The notes beneath the pieces are model-generated. The model was not told the DNA's origin, did not search any database, and saw only the letters and a program-made list of their open reading frames with translations. A DNA stretch of 40,000 nt from Coriobacteriia bacterium (GTDB lineage Bacteria; Actinomycetota; Coriobacteriia; WRKU01; JAENWW01): assembly GCA_016649875.1 (NCBI GenBank), contig JAENWW010000006.1:1-40000 (forward strand), given 5' to 3'. Of this stretch, positions 33,516 through 40,000 are shown in pieces. The position numbers were made by a program, and so were the translations under genes. The first letter of the stretch is position 1. The number at the start of each line of letters is the position of its first letter.

Positions 33516-35945
33516 ATGAATATAACCGCAGGTAATCCGCGAGAAAATGCTCGCCCTGAGCTCTTGGCGCCCGCCGGAAACATGGATTCGCTCTTGGCAG
33601 CGCTCGGTTCCGGCGCCGATGCCGTCTATTTGGGTCTCGATGCGTTCAACGCGCGTAGCAACGCCGACAACTTCACTCTTGAAACGCTTCCGGGTGCGTG
33701 CGCCCATGCTCATGCGTGCGGAGCGAAGATTTATCTCACTGTCAACGTCATCATCTTGCCTCACGAAATGCAAGACGTCGTCGAGATGGTCGAACAGGCC
33801 TGGGATTGCGGAGTCGATGCAATCATCGTGCAAGATCTCGGGTTGGTCAAGGTTCTTTCCGAAGTGCTACCGCATATACGCCTTCATATGTCGACACAGA
33901 TGAACATTCATTCTTCGGAGTCCGTTCGAGCGCTTGCGCGGTATGGAATCAAGAGGGTGACACTTGCGCGCGAGACAACGCTTGCAGAGATTGCAACTCT
34001 TGCCGCGGTTGCCGCCGAGCTCGGGATTGAAGTCGAATCGTTCGTGCATGGGGCCCTCTGCGTATGTTCTTCCGGACAGTGTCTGCTTTCTTCGCTCATC
34101 GGGCGCAGAAGTGCGAACAGAGGGCAATGTGCCCAGTCGTGCCGTCTGCCCTACGAGCTCGTCGATACGCAAGATGAGGAACTTCCTTCAGTCGGCCACC
34201 ACATCCTCTCCCCGAAAGATTTGGCTGGGCTCGAGGTGCTCGACGAACTTGTCGCAACCGGTGTGTCTTCGCTTAAAATCGAAGGTCGAATGAAATCTCC
34301 GAGTTATGTGGCCGCCGTCGTGTCGGTGTACCGAGACGCTTTAGATAACGGCGTGCTCGCGGATACCGAAAAAGCATACTCGAATCTCGCAGAGGCGTTT
34401 TCGCGTGGATTCACGACGGCCTACCTTTCGGGGACACGCGGCAATGAGATGATGAGCTATTCCCGTCCGAACAATCGCGGAACTGCGGTCGGAAGAATCA
34501 CCGAACTCGACGGCGCGAATACCGTGATTAATTTCGACACCGAAGTAAGCAGCGAAGACATCATCGAGATTTGGACGAATAAAGGGCGTTTCGCTCAGGC
34601 GGTAGGCCCCCTATACGTCGAGGGCCGGCCCCTCAAAGCCGTGGAGGCCAAGACACGCGCCACCGTTGCGCTTAAAGAATACGCGCAGGTCGGCGATCGT
34701 GTTTTCCGTGTTCGCTCGACTACGCTCAACACTTTTGCCCAATCCGCTCAAGAAAAGGCGCGTGCAGTCACCGTCCCTGTTGACTTCGCAGTTACGGTTA
34801 AGGTCGGAGTTCCTCTCACGATTACGGTGACCGATGAGGCGGGCGTGACCGGTATCGCGCAGGGGAGCGCGGTCGAAGCTGCTCGCACCAAGCCGATTTC
34901 CGTACAAGACATCGAGTCGCATGTGAATCGACTCGGGGGCACGCTCTACGAAAGCAAGGGGATGGATATCGAACTCGACGAATCCGCCGGACTCGGTTTC
35001 TCCGCATTGCACAATGTACGACGCGCCGCGTTGCAAGATTATGAAACTAAAAAATATTTCGGTGGAGTGTCGCGCGCCGTCGGTAATCCTTATCTGCCGC
35101 CGCTTCCTTCGAGAAAGAAAGGCAAGAAAGGGGAAGGCCTCGGTGGGAAGCATGTTGATATCATCGCCGTGACTCAATCGATCGGCGGGGCCAAAGCAGC
35201 GCTGAACGCAGGAGCTTCGCAGGCCCATGTCGCTGCCTACAATCTGCTCGATGTCGCCGCAATCAAGGGTGTCGTGCCCGTTTTGCCCCGTATTTCGCAT
35301 GACAACGAAGTCGATGAGTATTTGGGGGTTGCGGAACGTTTCGGGGAGGCGGTCTGCTCGACGCTCGGACAACTCAAGGCATGCGTGTATAGAGGTATTC
35401 CCGCGCAGGCCCACTGGTCGTTCAATGTTACCAACGCTTATGCGGCGAATGCGCTTGCGGAAATGGGTGCCACCCGTGTTTGGCTTTCGCCCGAACTCTC
35501 CGGGAATCAAATCGCCGGAATTTCACGTCAATCGATTGCCGGAACCGGAATCGCAGTTGCCGGTCTGAGCGAAGTCATGGTTACGGAGCATTGTATACTC
35601 ATGGCGCAAGGTCCCTGCAATCAAAAATGCGCAGAATGTAAGCGCCGAGAAGAGCCGACGGCGCTCAAGGATCGCAAGGGATACCATTTTCGCGTCATAA
35701 CCGACGTAACCGGACGTTCGCACATTTACAATTCGATTCCACTGGATTTGACGGATGCCTTCGTAGAAATCGTAGAAGGTGGTGTGTCCGCTGTTCGAAT
35801 CGATCTCGAGACCGCGCTGACCTCTTCGGTCTCCCATGAAGTGGCTCGCGTGCGTGCGGCTCTGATGGATACGTTTGCCGGGCGTGAAGCCCCTCAAGTC
35901 GATGAGGACTTGACGCGTGGGCACTTCTTCAGAGGAGTTCTCTAA
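33516..35945 (+). CDS. Peptidase U32 family protein with C-terminal DUF3656-like region
   Basis: The 809 residues begin ELLAPAGNMDSLLAALGSGADAVYLG, the U32 barrel start. The family signature ESFVHGALCVCSSGQCLLSS follows, with Cys182, Cys184 and Cys189, then GQCAQSC with Cys205 and Cys209. These cysteines suit an iron-sulphur cluster. SSLKIEGRMKSPSYVA completes the domain, and the long C-terminal half resembles the DUF3656 region with more cysteines (GPCNQKCAEC). Studied relatives act in prephenate-dependent hydroxylation of tRNA or of 23S rRNA (TrhP, RlhA) rather than proteolysis, so RNA hydroxylation is the likelier role. ATG 33516 has AAAGGAAG upstream. Its stop overlaps that of the convergent PBP gene. 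Confidence 0.9.
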   Translation: MNITAGNPRENARPELLAPAGNMDSLLAALGSGADAVYLGLDAFNARSNADNFTLETLPGACAHAHACGAKIYLTVNVIILPHEMQDVVEMVEQAWDCGVDAIIVQDLGLVKVLSEVLPHIRLHMSTQMNIHSSESVRALARYGIKRVTLARETTLAEIATLAAVAAELGIEVESFVHGALCVCSSGQCLLSSLIGRRSANRGQCAQSCRLPYELVDTQDEELPSVGHHILSPKDLAGLEVLDELVATGVSSLKIEGRMKSPSYVAAVVSVYRDALDNGVLADTEKAYSNLAEAFSRGFTTAYLSGTRGNEMMSYSRPNNRGTAVGRITELDGANTVINFDTEVSSEDIIEIWTNKGRFAQAVGPLYVEGRPLKAVEAKTRATVALKEYAQVGDRVFRVRSTTLNTFAQSAQEKARAVTVPVDFAVTVKVGVPLTITVTDEAGVTGIAQGSAVEAARTKPISVQDIESHVNRLGGTLYESKGMDIELDESAGLGFSALHNVRRAALQDYETKKYFGGVSRAVGNPYLPPLPSRKKGKKGEGLGGKHVDIIAVTQSIGGAKAALNAGASQAHVAAYNLLDVAAIKGVVPVLPRISHDNEVDEYLGVAERFGEAVCSTLGQLKACVYRGIPAQAHWSFNVTNAYAANALAEMGATRVWLSPELSGNQIAGISRQSIAGTGIAVAGLSEVMVTEHCILMAQGPCNQKCAECKRREEPTALKDRKGYHFRVITDVTGRSHIYNSIPLDLTDAFVEIVEGGVSAVRIDLETALTSSVSHEVARVRAALMDTFAGREAPQVDEDLTRGHFFRGVL

Positions 35946-38089
35946 GGAGTCGAGGTCGTCTCACTGCTCGTGGTGGCCGAGGCGGGCTTTTTGTGCTTCG
36001 TGCAGACATCGAGGTTTTCTTTGCTGACCGAGTAGGCGTACTTCGTCGAAGGACAGTAGGGGTTCGCACGCAATCCGGTTTCGGTGCATATTTTGATTTT
36101 CGTCAATCCGGCGGGTCGAGAGAACTTGCTCTTGGGCGTGCCTACAAGCGCCGCTTTCATATAAGAAGCCCAAATTTGCGCAGGAAACGAACCTCCCGTG
36201 ACAGCGATTCCGTGGACATCGAGCATCGCTTTTTGCGATGCCGGATCGCCAACCCAGACACTTGTGGAGACGTCGGGAGTGTAACCGACGAACCATGCAT
36301 CGCGATACTCTTGTGTGGTACCTGTTTTACCGGCGGCTTCGCGCCCGATGTTTGCGACGGTGCCCGTACCGGTTTTCAGCACTCCTTTGAGAATGTCCGT
36401 CGTCAAATAGGCGACTTCGGGAGAAACGACGTCTTTTTTCAGCAGCGGTTCATTGGAGTCGACGACTTTTCCGGTGCTGTCAGTCACCGATAGAATGCCG
36501 AACGGTGTCGCATACGTTCCACCGTTTGCCAAAGTGCCATAGGCCGATGCCATTTCAAGAGGAGAGACGCCGGTGGTGAGTCCGCCGAGGGCGATTGCCG
36601 GCACGGGGTTGATGTGCTCTTTTATTCCGAGACGGTTCGCCATGTTGACCACCTTATCGACCCCGATGTCGAGTATGACTTGCGCGAATACGGCGTTGAT
36701 GGACTCCACCGTCGATGTTCTCAATGTTTGGGGACCGGATGAAGAACCGGTCACTTTCCACACTCCGTTCCCGACTTTAAACGAACGTGCTTTGGTTTCA
36801 TACACGGCTTCGGGGGATATCCCCTGTTCGAGCGCTGCGGCGAGTACGAATGTTTTGAAAGCCGAGCCCGGCTGTCGCTTTCCTTGAGTTGCGACATCGA
36901 ATTGTTGCGTATTGAAATCCTTTCCACCGACGAGGGCGAGTATTTCGCCTGTTTTCGGGTCGATCGACACGAGGGATGCCGATGGATCGTTCTTTTTGTT
37001 CAGAGTGGTCTTTATGGTATCTTCCGCCTCTTTTTGCTTTGTACAATCGAGGGTCGTTTTTATCGTCAATCCTCCGCGATAGACGGCATTTTCTCCGTAT
37101 TGCTTAATCGCCTGCTTTTTAATCCATTCGACGAAATAGGGAGCTTTTGTTTGAGCCGTCTTGAGACCGACGGTTTTTAGCGGCGAGGTACTTGCCGTCG
37201 CGTATTCCGGTTGAGTGATGAGATTTTGGTCCAGCATGAGCTTGAGCACGGTATTTCTGCGTTGTAGCGCCGCTTTGGGTTCGAGGTAGGGCGAATACAG
37301 ACCCGGTGATTTTATCACCGCGGCTATGGTGGCGCATTCTTGCAAATCGAGGTCTGTTGCATTTTTGCCGAAATATACTTCGGCAGCCGACTGGACCCCG
37401 TAGGCACCGTGTCCGAAATAAATGGTATTGAGATAGAGCGCGAGTATTTTATCCTTGCTGTGTTTTTTGTCTAACTCGATTGCCATCATGGCTTCTTGCA
37501 GTTTTCTCTTCGCCGTTTTTTGTGAGCCGACGAAAGCCTGTTTTATATATTGCTGAGTGATGGTGGACCCACCTTGGACATTCGCACCTTTGGCGATGTC
37601 GATGATAAGCGCTCGCATAATACCCACGGGGTCGACGCCGGCGTGTTCGTAAAAGCGTTTGTCCTCGGTTGCGACCACGGCCTGACGCAATTGTTGCGGC
37701 ATGGCATTAAACGATATGTCCTTACGGTTCTGATCGGCGTACAAGGTTGTCAATATTTTACCGTTTCGATCGGTGATGGTACTTGACTGATCGCGTCCGA
37801 GAGCATTGCTTATGCTCGGGTCGGGGAGTGTTTTTTTCAGGTTGTTGTATACAAGAGCACCCACCACGCCGACGGCTAAGATGTCGATGAGAAATACAAT
37901 CCCGACGATTTTCATGAACCGCCCGAATCGACCGGGTCGAGTTTGTTGTGATGTTCTCCGTACCGGCGTCGATCCCGAACTGCGCATGGCGACGCGCGTC
38001 GTGCTTCGTGTACGTGTCGAGGAATGCGAGGTTGAACCGGACGCAGATCTTCTGCGTGGTTGTGGACTGCGGGAATCGGTGGAAGACAT
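35942..38089 (-). CDS. Class A penicillin-binding protein with basic N-terminal tail
   Basis: Second bifunctional peptidoglycan synthase, 715 residues. Residues 1-57 form a cytoplasmic tail rich in Ser, Thr and Arg, a possible target of Ser/Thr kinases. The membrane helix is at about 59-81. The glycosyltransferase has Glu142 in TEDKRFYEH and GGSTITQQ at 173-180. The transpeptidase has Ser409 in SAFK, SIN at 463-465 and KTG at 588-590. The C-terminal segment lacks PASTA but has CTETGLRANPYCP plus Cys696, a cysteine pattern seen in other Gram-positive PBPs. AGGAGAACA precedes the ATG. The stop codon overlaps the convergent U32 gene, leaving no room for a terminator. Confidence 0.94.
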   Translation of the reverse strand: MSSTDSRSPQPRRRSASGSTSHSSTRTRSTTRVAMRSSGSTPVRRTSQQTRPGRFGRFMKIVGIVFLIDILAVGVVGALVYNNLKKTLPDPSISNALGRDQSSTITDRNGKILTTLYADQNRKDISFNAMPQQLRQAVVATEDKRFYEHAGVDPVGIMRALIIDIAKGANVQGGSTITQQYIKQAFVGSQKTAKRKLQEAMMAIELDKKHSKDKILALYLNTIYFGHGAYGVQSAAEVYFGKNATDLDLQECATIAAVIKSPGLYSPYLEPKAALQRRNTVLKLMLDQNLITQPEYATASTSPLKTVGLKTAQTKAPYFVEWIKKQAIKQYGENAVYRGGLTIKTTLDCTKQKEAEDTIKTTLNKKNDPSASLVSIDPKTGEILALVGGKDFNTQQFDVATQGKRQPGSAFKTFVLAAALEQGISPEAVYETKARSFKVGNGVWKVTGSSSGPQTLRTSTVESINAVFAQVILDIGVDKVVNMANRLGIKEHINPVPAIALGGLTTGVSPLEMASAYGTLANGGTYATPFGILSVTDSTGKVVDSNEPLLKKDVVSPEVAYLTTDILKGVLKTGTGTVANIGREAAGKTGTTQEYRDAWFVGYTPDVSTSVWVGDPASQKAMLDVHGIAVTGGSFPAQIWASYMKAALVGTPKSKFSRPAGLTKIKICTETGLRANPYCPSTKYAYSVSKENLDVCTKHKKPASATTSSETTSTP

Positions 38090-38124
38090 TGTTCTCCTGT
38101 AAGCCTGTTTTGTTTTTGTTACTA

Positions 38125-38152
38125 TTGCATATTAGTATTGCTATTGTAATAT
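38125..38152 (+). promoter_or_regulatory. Promoter of tyrS
   Basis: TTGCAT (38125-38130), 16 bases, TAATAT (38147-38152), giving a leader of about 45 nt. No T-box is present. I found no convincing promoter for the divergent PBP gene in the same gap. Confidence 0.55.
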
Positions 38153-38205
38153 ACAGTGAAAATAAAACAGTTCGTTACTCATAAAACACAAAAAGGAGCA
38201 TACCA

Positions 38206-39411
38206 GTGCTGTCATCGCAAGAGCAATTCAAAATAATCAAAAGTGGCACTTCGGCCATCGTCCCAGAGGCGGAGCTGATGAAAAAGCTGCAGGAGAACCG
38301 CCCTTTGCGGATAAAGCTCGGTGTCGACCCCACCGCTCCCGACCTCCATCTCGGACACGCGGTGCCGTTGCGCAAATTGCGCCAGTTCCAAGACTTGGGA
38401 CATACGGTCGTCTTAATCATCGGTGACTTCACCGCTCAAATCGGCGACCCTTCCGGGCGCAATACCACCCGTCCCGCTTTGACGTGCGAACAAGTCGAGG
38501 AACACGCACAGACCTATATCGACCAGGCATATCGGATTCTCGACCCCGCAAAAACCGAGCTTCGCCATAACTCCGAGTGGCTCGCTCCCGTCGGGTTTGC
38601 CGATCTCCTCAAGCTGGCAAGCCAATTCACGGTCGCCCGCATTCTCGAGCGCGATGACTTCTCGCAGCGTTACAGCGACCAGAAACCGATTTCTTTGCAC
38701 GAATTTCTTTATCCCGTTGCGCAAGCCTATGACTCGGTGGTCATCGAGTCCGACGTCGAACTCGGCGGCACCGACCAGCTCTTCAATTTGCTTGCAGGGC
38801 GCGAACTGATGGAAAAATCCGGGATGAAACCTCAGGTGTGCCTGACGATGCCTCTTCTCGAAGGTACCGACGGCGTCCAAAAGATGAGCAAAAGCTATGG
38901 CAACTATATCGGTTTGACCGATGAACCTTCCGAGATGTTCGGGAAAGTCATGTCGATTCCCGATGCGCTTATGCTGAAATATTATCGCTTGGCGACCGCG
39001 CTCAGCGTCGAGCAGGTCGATGCGGTGGAAGCCGATATTGCCGCTGGGATCACACATCCCAACCAACTCAAGCGTCGTCTCGGACGAGAGATTGTCAAGT
39101 TATACTACGACGAGGAACAATCCCTTGCGGCCGAGCGTGCGTTCGATCAGGTCTTCAAAGAGCACAAGGTTCCCGATGATATCGCGGAGTTCATCGTCGT
39201 CTTGGAAGGGGATGTGTATCTTCCCAAGGTGATGGTCGATGCCGGGTTGGCTTCGTCTGCGGGAGAAGGCAGGCGCCTTATAGACGGCGGGGGCGTGAAA
39301 GTCGACGGCGAGACGCTTGTGCCGAGGTCGTATAACGTCGATGCCTCCGTTCTTGAAGGAGCCGTCGTTCAAGTCGGTAAGCGAAAGTTTGCAAAGCTTC
39401 TCAAGAAATAG
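38206..39411 (+). CDS. tyrS: Tyrosyl-tRNA synthetase
   Basis: Class I synthetase of 401 residues. The HIGH-type motif HLGH is at 48-51 after LGVDPTAPD, and KMSKS at 226-230 in [12 protein letters not shown]. This form and length belong to the TyrZ-like group of bacterial TyrRS rather than the KFGKS group. An S4 RNA-binding domain covers about 335-395 ([22 protein letters not shown]). GTG 38206 is chosen because AAGGAG lies 7 bases upstream at 38193-38198. No T-box is seen. Confidence 0.95.
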   Translation: MLSSQEQFKIIKSGTSAIVPEAELMKKLQENRPLRIKLGVDPTAPDLHLGHAVPLRKLRQFQDLGHTVVLIIGDFTAQIGDPSGRNTTRPALTCEQVEEHAQTYIDQAYRILDPAKTELRHNSEWLAPVGFADLLKLASQFTVARILERDDFSQRYSDQKPISLHEFLYPVAQAYDSVVIESDVELGGTDQLFNLLAGRELMEKSGMKPQVCLTMPLLEGTDGVQKMSKSYGNYIGLTDEPSEMFGKVMSIPDALMLKYYRLATALSVEQVDAVEADIAAGITHPNQLKRRLGREIVKLYYDEEQSLAAERAFDQVFKEHKVPDDIAEFIVVLEGDVYLPKVMVDAGLASSAGEGRRLIDGGGVKVDGETLVPRSYNVDASVLEGAVVQVGKRKFAKLLKK

Positions 39412-39665
39412 TCGATTTTTTCAGCGCATTCGTCCCTCTTTATGGAGTGGATGTGCTTATCGAACAGAGGTGTCTCGATAGGCGTCGTATTTTTTCGAAA
39501 AACTTCGCAAAAAGTATTGCAATACCGAGGGTAGATGCGTATAGTACTGTACCCGCTCCTGAATTTGCGAAAGCAGTCAGGCGCGACCTTGAAAGCCTGA
39601 TTTTCAGGCGTGAACTGTTCGAAGAACTCGACTTTTTCAAGATCGTCGCTTTCGGGGGTTAACCT
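39412..39665 (+). other. Intergenic stretch between tyrS and the rRNA promoter, no supported gene
   Basis: A 71-codon open frame (39447-39662) starts with GTG without a ribosome binding site and resembles nothing I know. Short hairpins such as GCCTG/CAGGC (39595-39609) occur without T-runs. No clear tyrS terminator is visible. Confidence 0.4.
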
Positions 39666-39667
39666 CG

Positions 39668-39728
39668 AAAAAGAATTTGAAAAAAGTTTGAAAAAGTTCT
39701 TGACTCGATATTGAGAATCACGTAATAT
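39668..39728 (+). promoter_or_regulatory. Strong rRNA operon promoter with A-tract UP element
   Basis: TTGACT (39700-39705), 17 bases and TAATAT (39723-39728) are near consensus. Three A-tracts centred near 39670, 39682 and 39693, spaced by about one helical turn, adjoin the -35, like an UP element contacted by the RNA polymerase alpha subunits. Confidence 0.8.
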
Positions 39729-39734
39729 ATTCTC

Positions 39735-40000
39735 TTGTCGCCGAAACGAGCAACGCGCTTGAAAAACGGTGGTCAGAAGCGAGGATCTACTCCTTCTTTG
39801 AACCTTGAAAACTGGATACTGTGATAGAAATTAAGCCAGAAATGAAACCCGTCAATCGAGAGGGACAGTCAAAAGTCCAAACCGATGACGAAACAAAACA
39901 CGTTATTCGCCACCAATTACGGTGGAGGGAATAACAACCGGATATATTAAAGTTCGGATCATACTTCGTAAACCACTAGCTTTCAGCTAGTGAAATTTTA
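39735..40000 (+). promoter_or_regulatory. Pre-rRNA leader of an rRNA operon (gene begins beyond the window)
   Basis: Downstream of the promoter, TCTTTGAACCTTGAAAACT (39795-39813) resembles the boxA/antitermination leader of Gram-positive rrn operons. A hairpin pairs GTTATTC with GAATAAC and CCACC with GGTGG (39902-39935). A second, CACTAGCT-TTC-AGCTAGTG, is at 39974-39992. No open frame is present. A 16S gene should follow shortly after position 40000; this is inferred, as no mature rRNA sequence is in view. Confidence 0.65.

Noticed and set aside
39447-39662. 71-codon open frame before the rRNA promoter
   Set aside because: It has a GTG start without a binding site, no similarity I can recognise, and lies in a spacer where chance frames are expected.

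Overview
This 40 kb window is a conserved chromosomal region of a Gram-positive-type bacterium, probably an actinobacterium of the class Coriobacteriia (moderate confidence). The supporting signs are a tig-clpP-clpX block, a T-box in front of pheST, class A penicillin-binding proteins with PASTA or Cys-containing tails, CCA-encoding tRNA genes, moderate-to-high G+C and frequent GTG starts. I see no prophage, insertion sequence, CRISPR array or defence island. Nearly all genes are housekeeping, so the less ordinary content lies in leaders, remnants and variant domains.

Layout. 1-1334: the tail of an unidentified gene, then a short, archaeal/Thermotoga-type S-adenosylhomocysteine hydrolase. 1382-1972: tRNA-Lys(CUU) and tRNA-Leu(UAG) flank a decayed fragment of an MBOAT O-acyltransferase gene. 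2035-5284: tig, clpP and clpX (nascent-chain folding and ClpXP proteolysis). 5331-7265: a secreted multi-domain protein with a variant M23 domain. 7404-13884: valS, folC, a membrane protein with zinc ribbons, and thrS. 13885-15453: a long regulated leader followed by infC (probable AUU start), rpmI and rplT. 15622-18037: an alpha/beta hydrolase overlapping glpK. 18079-21935: a T-box leader and pheST. 21946-30563: tandem ARG boxes and the complete arginine cluster argC-J-B-D-F-R-G-H. 30697-31110: a MarR regulator. 31201-38089: two class A PBP genes on the minus strand flanking a plus-strand U32 peptidase-family gene. 38206-39411: tyrS. 39668-40000: a strong promoter with phased A-tracts and the leader of an rRNA operon whose first rRNA gene lies just beyond the window.

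How the genes work together. The arginine cluster holds all enzymes from N-acetylglutamate to arginine plus the ArgR repressor, whose probable operators overlap the argC promoter. ArgJ can recycle the acetyl group, so no separate argA or argE is needed here. The hydrolase-glpK pair would release and then phosphorylate glycerol. Four aminoacyl-tRNA synthetase loci (valS, thrS, pheST, tyrS), two tRNAs, IF3, two ribosomal proteins and an rRNA operon make the region translation-rich.

The best candidate for an undescribed system is the infC leader (about 14067-14308). It has a perfect 10-bp long-range helix, two strong internal hairpins and a second copy of GGGTCG that competes for the same 3' strand, just upstream of the Shine-Dalgarno and a probable AUU start codon. 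Preceding it is another promoter that reads directly into a strong terminator.
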